Positions 53,147 through 61,812 of a DNA stretch of 64,000 bases are shown in pieces (the stretch's first letter is position 1; every line of letters begins with the position of its first letter). Both the position numbers and the translations under genes were made by a program. Source of the DNA: Myxococcales bacterium (GTDB lineage: Bacteria > Myxococcota > Polyangia > Polyangiales > Polyangiaceae); NCBI GenBank assembly GCA_003151595.1, contig PLXW01000039.1:1-64000 (forward strand). Reading direction: 5' to 3'. A model generated the notes under the pieces. It was not told the DNA's origin and ran no database searches. It saw nothing but the letters and a program-made list of their open reading frames with translations.

Positions 53147-54598
53147 TCAGCGCGGGACACGGGGCGAATGCGGAAGCCCGGACGGCGCGCTCGACGGCGC
53201 TCCGCTCGGCGCGGTCGGCGGCGCATTCACCCCGAGGTACGCGGACACGAGATCGTAGAGCGCTTCCAATTGCTCCTGCGACGCCGCGAAGTGAACCTTC
53301 ACCATCGACCCTTCGCTCGTCACCTCGACATCGTTCAACAACCCGCGCGTCACGAGCTTCACGGCGAGCGAGTTCATCTGGTTGCCGAGCGTGTGGATCT
53401 GCCGCGCCGCCAGGCGCGCGCTCTCCTCGTCCGGCGCGTCGGCTTCGGCGAAGGCGTCGGCCCCGCCATCCGCGCGAGGCGTCGCCCAGAAACGAAGCTC
53501 GGTGAGCGACGTCGGCAAGAACGGCATCGGGTGGCTCGGGTTCTTCACCATGATCCACACCGCTTCGCCCTCGTGCATGTTGAGGTGCGGCTCGAGGCGC
53601 GAGAAGACGCGCGCGGTCTCGTTGGCTTTCTCCGGCGGCACCATCACGGCCACGTGCGTTCGCGGGAGCATGAACACGCGCCACGCTCTGTCGGCGTGCC
53701 CTCGCCACGCGCGTACGCCAGGGACGCCCGCGTCGTAGGCGCCGCCGTTGACGTCGTGCTTCGACAGGATCGTGATGTCTCGCGCGGCGCGCGCGTCGGT
53801 CATGTTGAAGTGAACGATGACCGCGTCCTTCTCGGTCCGGATGAGCGACGGCCCGTAGATCCGGATCCAGTCCACGTCGGCGATCGGATCGACGTCGGTG
53901 CCGGCCATGAAGTCGTCCCACTGCGGGATCCCGTGGAGGAGCGGCCCCAGTCGCGCGCCGACCGGGTTGGTCTTCACCACGTCGATGTTCACGCGCACCT
54001 CGACGAGCTTCTCGCCCGCCGTCACCCCTTCGAGCCCGCCATCGCCGAACGCGAAGAGCGGGGCGTCGCTCGCCGCATCGCTCGGCCTGGTGCCGTTCGC
54101 GAACGCCGCTGCGTCGCTCGCGCTCTCGGCGTCGACCCCTGCATCGCGCGGCGCGCCGGCGTCGGGCTTCGGTTGCGGCGCCGACGCGTCGACTACGGGA
54201 TGCTTCGGCGCAACGGCCGTGGCGGTGGCTGTCGGCGCCGGGGGCGGAGGTGCGGGTTGGGGCGGAGGAGGCGGCGGCGGAGGCGGCGTGTCCTCCCCTT
54301 CGAGCAGATCGATCGGGATCGTGAGCTCGCCATCGGTGTCCTTGATCTCGAGCGTGCGATCCGGAAACACCGTCCACGGCGACACGGCGTAGTGCCCCAA
54401 CAGCGACAGCGCGAAGCACGCCGCCAACGCCAGCCGAACGCGACGGCGATCCCAGAACCGCTCCGGCCCGCTTCGCTTCCGCTTCGTCCCCGGAGGCGGC
54501 GCACGGGGCGGGGTCGCGTGCGGAGACGTCGGCGCCGAGAGCGCGGCCCCCTCGCCTATTCCCGGTCCTCGCCCGGTACGCGGTGTCTCCTCAGACAC
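53147..54598 (-). CDS. Proline-rich TonB/AgmX-like inner-membrane protein
   Basis: The 483-residue protein has a short basic cytoplasmic start, one membrane helix (about 54-72, LALAACFALSLLGHYAV), a TIPIDLLEGED segment, then long proline runs and Ala/Pro/Thr linkers to about 190. This is the layout of TonB-like and gliding-associated proteins that span the periplasm. The remaining 290 residues form a periplasmic domain with LLHGIPQWDDFMAGTDVDPI, RTHVAVMVPPEKANETARVF and LGNQMNSLAVKLVTRGLLND; I do not recognise it. The GTG start lies inside a hairpin GTGTCT-CCTC-AGACAC (54583-54598). No ExbB/ExbD genes are near. Function is unknown. Confidence 0.75.
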   Translation of the reverse strand: MSEETPRTGRGPGIGEGAALSAPTSPHATPPRAPPPGTKRKRSGPERFWDRRRVRLALAACFALSLLGHYAVSPWTVFPDRTLEIKDTDGELTIPIDLLEGEDTPPPPPPPPPQPAPPPPAPTATATAVAPKHPVVDASAPQPKPDAGAPRDAGVDAESASDAAAFANGTRPSDAASDAPLFAFGDGGLEGVTAGEKLVEVRVNIDVVKTNPVGARLGPLLHGIPQWDDFMAGTDVDPIADVDWIRIYGPSLIRTEKDAVIVHFNMTDARAARDITILSKHDVNGGAYDAGVPGVRAWRGHADRAWRVFMLPRTHVAVMVPPEKANETARVFSRLEPHLNMHEGEAVWIMVKNPSHPMPFLPTSLTELRFWATPRADGGADAFAEADAPDEESARLAARQIHTLGNQMNSLAVKLVTRGLLNDVEVTSEGSMVKVHFAASQEQLEALYDLVSAYLGVNAPPTAPSGAPSSAPSGLPHSPRVPR

Positions 54599-54864
54599 GC
54601 TTCACCCTCCACCGCCCACGCCGGGAGGCGCGCGTCGCCGCACATTTCCGCTCGATCGACGCCGGCATACCCCTCGCTAACCGCTTACTACGAATGAAGG
54701 CACCGAAGACGTGGGATGGCTTGCAAGACGGAGAACCGCCGGTAGGCCGAGAACCGCCCGGAGGCCGAGAACCGCCGGTAGGCCGAGAAGTGGATCGACG
54801 CCCGGTCGGCGCGCTACTAAGAACTGCGCTCGGCCGCTCGTCCACGCGCCGAAGCCGCACCCGA
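54599..54864. repeat. Divergent gap with three 18-bp repeats
   Basis: Units at 54731-54748, 54749-54766 and 54767-54784 (GAGAACCGCCGGTAGGCC and near copies) are head to tail, with a partial fourth to 54790. Each contains ACCG-C-CGGT. If the downstream frame began at ATG 54694 the array would encode PPVGRE repeats, but I place the gene start at 54865 where the signal peptide begins. The gap must hold promoters for both divergent genes. Confidence 0.75.
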
Positions 54865-56613
54865 ATGCGCAGCATCGTTTCTCCCGTCGTCGTCACGCTG
54901 GCAGCCCTCGCTGGGATGGTTGCATGTAGCGAGCCGTCGGGATCGAAGTCTGCGCCGTCCGCGAAGCCCGGATCCTCGAGCGCTCCGCTCGCGACGGCGC
55001 CGCACGTTCAACTCCCCGGAAGCGACTCCGGAGTCGCAGTGGACGAGACGAAAGACGCCGGCGCGTACGACGGTCCATTCGCCTACGGCCTCTTCGCCGC
55101 CACGCCGATCATGAGCGACATGGACTGGCCGATCCGCGGCGACCAGCTCAAACCCGGCGAGCGCCAGCGGAGCATTCGCATCGGCTACTTCCGCCAGGGG
55201 ATGAAGCTCCCGGTCTTCCCCGAAGCGCACAAGAAACCGAACTGCCTCGAAGGTTGGTACGAGCTCGTCACCGGCGGCTTCGTGTGCGGCAAATACGCGA
55301 CGCTCGATCCGAACCATCCCAAGGTTCGCAACGCGCCGCACCCGCCCGATCTCGAAGGGCCGCTGCCGTACGACTACGGCATCAACACCCGCAACGGCAC
55401 GCCGATGTACAAGAAGCTGCCGTCGTGGCGCGATCGGCTTCGCTACGAGCCGTGGCTCACACGCGCGCGGCCTCGGCCGAAGCCCGTGGACGACGACTCG
55501 ACCGACGCGGTGGTACCGGCGGCGATGACCACGACGAGCGGCGAGGCCGAAGACGCCAGCGTCCCCTGGTACCTGCGCGACTACGACGGCGGCAAGCCCG
55601 AGGGGGTCACGCTCGACGATCTGCGCGAAGAGGATCCTTCGGGCTCGATCGAGAAGCGGATGATCAAGGGGTTCTACGTCGCGCTGGACAAGGACTCGAA
55701 GGACTTCGGCGCGCACTGGTGGAAGTCGGTGAGCGGTTACTACATCCCGTACGAGCGCCTCTACATCGCGCCCGTGCCGACGTCGTTTCACGGCGTGTGG
55801 CTCAATCAAGATCCGCCGGCGGACTACTACGCCACGACGGTCGACGCCGGCCTCCCTGCCCTCCCCGCGCGCCGCATCGACCACTTGCCGATCGCGTTCG
55901 TCCTCTACAAGCAGCGGACGTATCAGCCGAGCGAAGACGGCAAGAAGATGATCGCCAGCACCGGCCCCGACGGATGGGCGCAGCACTTCACGGTGACGAC
56001 GCTCACGGGCCAGCGGAAATCGATCAACCGGCAGGCGTACATCGAGACCGACGACGGCTACTGGCTGCGCGAAGATCTCGTCGTGAAGACGAACCCCGGT
56101 CCGCCGCCCGAGGGGTTGCTGCCGGGCGAGAAGTGGATCGACGTGAACCTCAAGAACGAGACGCTGGTCGCGTTCGAGGGCGAGAAGCCCGTCTACGCCA
56201 CGCTCCTCTCCAGCGGCAAGCGCGACCTCGAGCACCGCGAGAAGGATCACCCGTCGCACAACGGCACGTTCCGCATCCGCGAGAAGCACATCGCGGCCAC
56301 GATGGACGCCGACACTGCGACGGATGGTCCGTACTCGATCGAGGACGTGCCGTGGATCCAGTACTTCAACGGCAGCATCGCCATTCACGGCGCCTTCTGG
56401 CACGCCGAGTTCGGTCACACGAAGAGCCACGGCTGCTTGAACATGTCGCCGTGGGACGCGAAGGCGCTCTTCGGCTGGACCGAGCCGCAGCTCCCGCCGG
56501 GGTGGCACGGCGTGGCGGCGACCGTGGACCATCCCGGAACGCGCATCGTCGTGCACGACGAAGCGAAGGCGGTCTACGAGGACGAAGACGAAGACGACGC
56601 GGGCGCGCAGTAG
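54865..56613 (+). CDS. L,D-transpeptidase (YkuD-type) lipoprotein
   Basis: This 582-residue exported protein starts with a lipoprotein signal (LAALAGMVACS, Cys near residue 21). The first 350 residues are a large unassigned region with repeated Trp/Tyr-rich segments such as GWYELVTGGFVCGKY and ADYYATTVDAGLP; it includes SH3b-like or peptidoglycan-binding character. The catalytic YkuD domain is at about 430-570, with WIDVNLKNETLVAFEGEKPV, SIAIHGAFW and the nucleophile motif FGHTKSHGCLNMSPWDA (His-x-Ser/His-Gly-Cys). It would form 3-3 crosslinks in peptidoglycan or attach proteins to it. A tail of Asp/Glu repeats ends it. The ATG at 54865 has no clear ribosome site; earlier ATGs add only repeat-encoded sequence. 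Confidence 0.88.
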   Translation: MRSIVSPVVVTLAALAGMVACSEPSGSKSAPSAKPGSSSAPLATAPHVQLPGSDSGVAVDETKDAGAYDGPFAYGLFAATPIMSDMDWPIRGDQLKPGERQRSIRIGYFRQGMKLPVFPEAHKKPNCLEGWYELVTGGFVCGKYATLDPNHPKVRNAPHPPDLEGPLPYDYGINTRNGTPMYKKLPSWRDRLRYEPWLTRARPRPKPVDDDSTDAVVPAAMTTTSGEAEDASVPWYLRDYDGGKPEGVTLDDLREEDPSGSIEKRMIKGFYVALDKDSKDFGAHWWKSVSGYYIPYERLYIAPVPTSFHGVWLNQDPPADYYATTVDAGLPALPARRIDHLPIAFVLYKQRTYQPSEDGKKMIASTGPDGWAQHFTVTTLTGQRKSINRQAYIETDDGYWLREDLVVKTNPGPPPEGLLPGEKWIDVNLKNETLVAFEGEKPVYATLLSSGKRDLEHREKDHPSHNGTFRIREKHIAATMDADTATDGPYSIEDVPWIQYFNGSIAIHGAFWHAEFGHTKSHGCLNMSPWDAKALFGWTEPQLPPGWHGVAATVDHPGTRIVVHDEAKAVYEDEDEDDAGAQ

Positions 56614-56679
56614 GTCGCGTCCATGCGCGCTCCTTGACGAAGCGTTGAGCGGCGTGCACAACGCGATGCCGGTTGGGCC

Positions 56680-57681
56680 ATGGATCAGTTTTCGGCGCAC
56701 ATCGATCGCGGTTGGGACCTCGCCTCGAAGGGTGACGCGAGCGGCGCCCACGCGTGCGCGCGTCGGGCCCTCGAGCTCGATCCGAAGTCGCCCGAGGTGC
56801 ACAACCTGCTCGGCTTCAGTGCGGCCATGGCCGGCGACGCCGAAGAGGCGCTCGAGCACTACAAGCAAGCCATCGCGCTCGACGAGACGTACTTCGAAGC
56901 GATGCTCAACGCGGCCGAGGTTCTCCTGCACCCGATCGCGGACTGGGACGCGGCCGTCGAGATGTGCGACGAAGCGCTCGACTACGCAGAGACACAGGAA
57001 GAGATCGCCGACGCGGTGCTCTTGAAGGTCGACGCCTTGCTGGGCAAGGGCGACAAGGACGAAGCGAGAAAGGCGATGGCGATGCTCCCCGAGGGTCCGT
57101 TCGACAACCCGAGCTACACGTTCCTGATCGGACGCGCGTACTACGAGACGGGGCAGATCGACAAAGCAGCGCCGCTGATCGAAGAAGCGGTGAAGAAGGA
57201 TCCGCAGAACGGCGACGCGCAGTACTACCTTGGCCTCGTGCGCGACGAGCGCGGCGATGCCCATGGCGCGACCGAAGCGTTCCTTCGCACGCGCGTGATC
57301 GATCTGTCGAAGGAGCCGCCGGCATGGGCACCGTCGGCCGAGGCGTTCGCGACGGTCGTGGAGACGGTGGTGGCGAAGCTCGACGCGATCCTCGCCCGCT
57401 ACGTTCAGGAAGCCGACGTGTACGTGGTCGACGTGCCGGGCGCCGAGCTCGTGGTCGACGGCGTCGACCCGCGCGCCATGATGATCCTCGACGCGACGCG
57501 CGGTGAAGACGGAGAGAAGGACGCGGCTCGCCTCTTCGTCTACCAGCGCAACGTGGAGCGCGCGGCCGGCGCTCTCGACGCGATGGAAGACGAGCTGTCG
57601 AAGGCGCTCGAGCGCGAAATCACGTCGATGTTCCTGGAGAAGGGCCCCGACGAACCGATCGACAAGCGAAGCTTGAACTAG
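56680..57681 (+). CDS. TPR protein with degenerate zincin-like C-terminal domain
   Basis: The 333-residue cytoplasmic protein has about five TPRs in residues 1-210 (for example ARRALELDPKSPEVHNLLGF and YLGLVRDERGDAHGATEAFL). Residues about 225-333 match the order of the minimal zincin (Zincin_1, PF06262-type) fold: VYVVDVPGAELVVDG, LDATRGEDG, ARLFVYQRNVERAAG and a final helix. In active members this helix carries HExxH; here it reads LEREITSMFLE, with both His missing. It is therefore probably a dead protease used for binding. An ATG at 56680 is used; an upstream frame is not credible. Its stop is adjacent to the convergent outer-membrane gene. Confidence 0.8.
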   Translation: MDQFSAHIDRGWDLASKGDASGAHACARRALELDPKSPEVHNLLGFSAAMAGDAEEALEHYKQAIALDETYFEAMLNAAEVLLHPIADWDAAVEMCDEALDYAETQEEIADAVLLKVDALLGKGDKDEARKAMAMLPEGPFDNPSYTFLIGRAYYETGQIDKAAPLIEEAVKKDPQNGDAQYYLGLVRDERGDAHGATEAFLRTRVIDLSKEPPAWAPSAEAFATVVETVVAKLDAILARYVQEADVYVVDVPGAELVVDGVDPRAMMILDATRGEDGEKDAARLFVYQRNVERAAGALDAMEDELSKALEREITSMFLEKGPDEPIDKRSLN

Positions 57682-59141
57682 CTAGTGCCACGCACCGATC
57701 CCGATGCCGAAGTTCTGGTAGCGGGGGGCGAGATCGGCGGCGACCGTCACGCGCCAGATCTGATCGCCGAAGATGCCCCACGGGCTGAAGGGGAAGAGTC
57801 GCACGTCGCCGCCGAAGGTGAAGTGCTGGCGCGAGGTGCCTTGATCGAAGCGTGACGGCTCCAGATAGGAGCCGACGCGCGCCGCGACCCAATCGCGAAT
57901 GGGCTCGCTCTCGATGCCGATGCGCGGCCCGAGCGAGACGTGACGGCCGACGGGCTCCGCGGCCTGCGTAGCGAAGCCTTCGAGCGAGATGGCTCCCTTG
58001 CTGGCGCCCGTCACGAGGAGCGATCCGTAGATCGTGATTCGCTCGCGCGGCCAGTTCTCGTCGCGCGCTTCACGAATGGCGCGCAGGCGATCGGCCTGCG
58101 CGTCGAGCTCTTGCTCCTCGATCGCGCGCACGGTGTCCTCGTGCTCCGCCTGGCCGCGCTTCTTCTCCTCGCGCTCTTCGGGCGGAGTGCCTTCGAGCTC
58201 CCGCGCGTAGTCGGCGGCGCGCTGCGTGCGCGCTTCGTCGATGCGCGCGCGGACGTGCGTCTCCATGTCGCGCGGGTTGAGCCACGGCGGATTGAGCGGA
58301 CGCGGCCCGAGCTGAAACGCGAACCCGGTCTCCAGCTCCCACGGAACCGCCGCGCGCTCCGGCAAGATGAAGCCTGCGGTCTTCGTCACCGGGAGCGCGG
58401 CGTTCGACGGCCCAGCGCCGAAGATGCCGCCGACCTCTCCGACCACGCCGGCGACGGTCGCGCCCACCGCCGATCGCAGCGTGCTGCCGAGACGAAAAGG
58501 AAAGCCGTTCGGCTTGATCACGACGCCGACTTCCGGCCCGGCGCCGTTCAGCGCGAGCAAGCTCTGTCCGTTCGTGAGCGAGCCGCCGTCGGTCTTCACT
58601 TGCAGCGTGATGACGCGGACGCCGCCGCCCACGACGATCTGATTGTCCGCCAGCCCGTACGCGCCGAGCGCGTGGTAACGCCCGTAGAGGAGCGTGACCC
58701 CGGTGCCGCCACTGACGGGGTTGATCGCGTACTGAAAGAGCTCCGCGGTGGCCGAGAAGCCGAGCTCCCCCATCTGCACCTGCGCGCCGCCGTGCAGGTA
58801 GAGAAAGCCGTCCGTCGTCGATTGCAGCTTGGGATCCGACTGCGGCCCGCGGTTGTCGAAGTCGGTGCCGCCGTACGCACCAGGGAGCGAGAAGTCGACG
58901 TCGACGTCGTAGTCGATCCAGTCGTAGGAAAACGGCTCGCGCACCGCGGGCGAGGCCGCGTTGACGGTCGCGCCGTCGATCCCTTCGGCGACGGCGGTGT
59001 ACGCGCCGGCCATTCCCATCAGGCGGTTCGGGCCGATGAGCGGGCCCTGGTAGAACTCGAGGGCGTAGTCGTTGTTCGTGATCGGCGCGGGGGTACTTCC
59101 GGCCGCGCGCGCCTCGCGCGACGCGAGCGTGAAGGCGATCG

Positions 59142-59160
<19 letters not shown>
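57682..59160 (-). CDS. Outer-membrane/secreted beta-rich protein with no canonical start codon
   Basis: About 490 residues are supported. The product has a signal-peptide core (SLVVVAIAFTLASREARA) followed by ALEFYQGPLIGPNRLMGMAG, a pattern typical of outer-membrane long-chain-transporter-like or Ubp/PorV-type barrels (GPxxxGMAGAYTAVAEGIDG). Beta-strand-like repeats and a coiled, charged insert (residues around 330-400, with many Glu/Arg) follow, and it ends IGIGAWH, aromatic-poor for a barrel. The problem is the start: the signal peptide begins inside the end of the GbsR gene, and in this frame the nearest ATG/GTG/TTG/CTG upstream is a TTG at 59415, 90 codons away. I give 59160 as the approximate 5' end. 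Confidence 0.7.
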
Positions 59161-59708
<548 letters not shown>

Positions 59709-59712
59709 GCGC

Positions 59713-60750
59713 TCAGGATACGCGCGCGGCGAGCTCCGTGGCGACGCACGCGAGCAGATCGCGCGCGGAGCAGGCTGGAACGGCCGAAAGGGCGGCGATG
59801 GCGCGATCGCTCTCGGCGCGGGCCAGCGCGCGGACTTCCTCGCACGCAGTCGATTCCAGGACGGCCGCGAGGAGGCGCGCGGCGGCGACGTCGTCTCCGT
59901 CCCGGGCGCTCTCGACGTCGGCCACGAGCGACGGACGCGCGGCGATTGCACGAACGAGCGGCAACGTGACCTTCCCTTCGCGGAGATCACCGAAGAGCGA
60001 TTTCCCCATCGCGCTCTTGTCGCCGGCGTAGTCGAGCGCGTCGTCGACGAGCTGGAACGCGATGCCGAGGTGCGCGCCGTAGTCGCCGAGCGCGCGCGCC
60101 TGCTCGTCGCTCGAGCCGGCCACGCGGGCTCCGGCACGTGCGGCGAAGGAGAAGAGCGACGCGGTCTTGTCGCGAACGACGGCGAAATACGTGAGCTCCG
60201 CGAGATCGACGTGCGTGCGCCCGCGGAGCTGGACGATCTCGCCGTCGACGAGCCTGCGGAGCGTGGCCACGAGATCGGGGAGGAGCGCGGGCGCGGCGTC
60301 CATCGTGCGCTCCAGCGCGTGCGTCAGCAGGAGATCCCCCGCCAGCACGCTGACGGCGTTCCCCCAGACGCGACGCGAGGCGGGGCGCCCGCGGCGTTCG
60401 TCGGAGTCGTCGATGACGTCGTCGTGAAGGAGCGTGGCGGCGTGCACGAGCTCGGACACGACCGCCATCGCGCGAGCGGCGTGGGTGACTTCGCCGAAGC
60501 ACGCCGCCGCCAGCAGCACCGCCAGCGGCCGCACGCGCTTGCCGCCTGCACCGAGCAAGTGCGCCGAGGCGAGCGTCCCCGGCGTCGCGCCGTTCTGCGC
60601 CGCGCGCGCGAGCTCCGCTTCGACCCAGGCGAGGTCGTCGCCCACGATGGCGTGCGCGTCGGCGATGCGTCGCGCGGTTCGATCGCCGACCCGCTCGACC
60701 GTCGCGGTCGCACGGAGCGCGGAGGCTGCGGCGGCGGCCGTCGCGGTCAC
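59713..60750 (-). CDS. Trans-isoprenyl diphosphate synthase (octaprenyl/polyprenyl type)
   Basis: The 345-residue enzyme elongates isoprenoid chains, here probably the side chain of the respiratory quinone. Both aspartate-rich motifs are intact: LLHDDVIDDSDERRG (FARM) and QLVDDALDYAGD (SARM). GGKRVRPLAVLLAAACFG and KTASLFSFAARAGARVAG are the other conserved blocks. A GTG at 60750 is the start. The Ala-rich tail is long but unremarkable. It leads an operon with a GbsR-type regulator and an outer-membrane-like gene, and a strong AT-rich inverted repeat covers its promoter. Confidence 0.95.
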   Translation of the reverse strand: MTATAAAAASALRATATVERVGDRTARRIADAHAIVGDDLAWVEAELARAAQNGATPGTLASAHLLGAGGKRVRPLAVLLAAACFGEVTHAARAMAVVSELVHAATLLHDDVIDDSDERRGRPASRRVWGNAVSVLAGDLLLTHALERTMDAAPALLPDLVATLRRLVDGEIVQLRGRTHVDLAELTYFAVVRDKTASLFSFAARAGARVAGSSDEQARALGDYGAHLGIAFQLVDDALDYAGDKSAMGKSLFGDLREGKVTLPLVRAIAARPSLVADVESARDGDDVAAARLLAAVLESTACEEVRALARAESDRAIAALSAVPACSARDLLACVATELAARVS

Positions 60751-60780
60751 GGGCGAGCTCCCATGCGCAGTGTTATCGTA

Positions 60781-60802
60781 TGTTTCAAAATTATTTGAAA
60801 CA
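60781..60802. promoter_or_regulatory. AT-rich palindromic operator at the polyprenyl synthase promoter
   Basis: TGTTTCAAA (60781-60789) and TTTGAAACA (60794-60802) are exact reverse complements around ATTA. It is the most AT-rich site in the window and lies 30 bp before the GTG of the minus-strand gene. Reading toward that gene, a -35-like TTTCAA (60800-60795) and -10-like GATAAC (60777-60772) are 17 bp apart, so the dyad would cover the -35 and spacer. MarR/GbsR proteins typically bind such 20-24 bp inverted repeats. Confidence 0.65.
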
Positions 60803-60852
60803 CATTTAGAGCCGGCTCCGCCGACGTCAACGGGCGATCATCGAGGCGATCG

Positions 60853-61269
60853 TCAGTTCGCGGCGAGCGGAGCGACTTCGGCGAGCACGGCCGAGACGGC
60901 AGCGGTCTCGTCCAGAGCGCTCGGCAAGTTCACGATGCGCAGGGGCGGGCGCTCGAGCGTCCAGGCCGCGCTGATCATCGCGTCCGTCGCGCCGGCAATC
61001 ACCGCGACGTGCACCGCGCCGAACCGCGCGACCGCCGCGTCGACGCACGCCCGCACGCCCGCTTCGCTCGCGGCGTCGCTCACGAAATGACGCGCCTTCC
61101 CCCCGGCGTGCGCGATCTCGCCCACGCACTCGGCGATCGCCCGCTCGCTCTTTCCCGTCACGAGCACGCGCGCTCCCCGCGACGACAGAGCCAGCGCGAC
61201 CGCCCGCCCACGCGGCCCGTCGGCCTCGGCAACCCACGCGACCAAGCTTGCGAGATTCAGCGCGCTCAT
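60853..61269 (-). CDS. Truncated or degenerate short-chain dehydrogenase-like protein (138 aa)
   Basis: The protein has the first half of an SDR Rossmann fold: ALALSSRGARVLVTGKSERA, ECVGEIAHAGGKARHFVSD, and RFGAVHVAVIAGATDAMISA. The TGxxxGxG cofactor loop is not intact (it reads ADGPRGRA) and the catalytic Tyr-x3-Lys segment and the C-terminal half are missing. Length is 138 instead of about 250, so it is a remnant or a non-enzymatic relative. The ATG at 61269 is eight bases after TATCGT; an ATG at 61287 is an alternative. It is 102 bp from the polyprenyl synthase gene. Confidence 0.6.
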   Translation of the reverse strand: MSALNLASLVAWVAEADGPRGRAVALALSSRGARVLVTGKSERAIAECVGEIAHAGGKARHFVSDAASEAGVRACVDAAVARFGAVHVAVIAGATDAMISAAWTLERPPLRIVNLPSALDETAAVSAVLAEVAPLAAN

Positions 61270-61347
61270 CGGGAGCGACGATACCATGGCCTCGACGCGC
61301 CTTCAGGCGGACGGCTCTGGCTCATCACGCCCGGAAGGACTAAGAGC

Positions 61348-61734
61348 GTGCGCGTGGCTGCGAAGACCGAGAAACCGCTCGCGGCGCGTCGAGGCCGGCG
61401 CATTTCGCTCCTCATTCTCACCGGCATCGCCGCGATCTTCATCGTGATCTCCACGTGGGAGCTCGGGCGCCAGGCGTTGGGATACGAAGCCACTTATCCG
61501 GCTGTGAGCCACGCCTGCGCGCTCGCGCTCGAAGGGTTCGAGCAAGGGATCGATCGCGGCGTCATGGTCCAGATGCAGCTCGACGGCGTGGAGCGTCAAT
61601 GCGTCGCCGCGGGCGACCAAGAAGCGGTCGTCGCCGCTCAGCGCTTGAGCGAAGCCGCGTCGTTCCAGCGCCTGGACAGCGTCGCCAACCTCGCCCGCTT
61701 TCGGCGCGCCGTCGACATGCGGATTGGACACTAG
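61348..61734 (+). CDS. Small single-pass membrane protein (128 aa)
   Basis: This protein starts at GTG 61348, nine bases after GGAAGG, a good ribosome site. After a basic start (RVAAKTEKPLAARRGRR) there is one membrane helix (about residues 18-38, ISLLILTGIAAIFIVIST) and then an external helical region of about 85 residues with HACALALEGFEQGIDRGVMV and QEAVVAAQRLSEAASFQRLD. No family is recognised. It lies 78 bp before the helicase gene, on the same strand. Confidence 0.65.
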   Translation: MRVAAKTEKPLAARRGRRISLLILTGIAAIFIVISTWELGRQALGYEATYPAVSHACALALEGFEQGIDRGVMVQMQLDGVERQCVAAGDQEAVVAAQRLSEAASFQRLDSVANLARFRRAVDMRIGH

Positions 61735-61812
61735 ACACCCCGAAGACCACGACACGAGCCGCGGGACCGCTTTCTTGCTACGGTCACGCCGCTTCGCCAC
61801 GTTGATCCAAAA

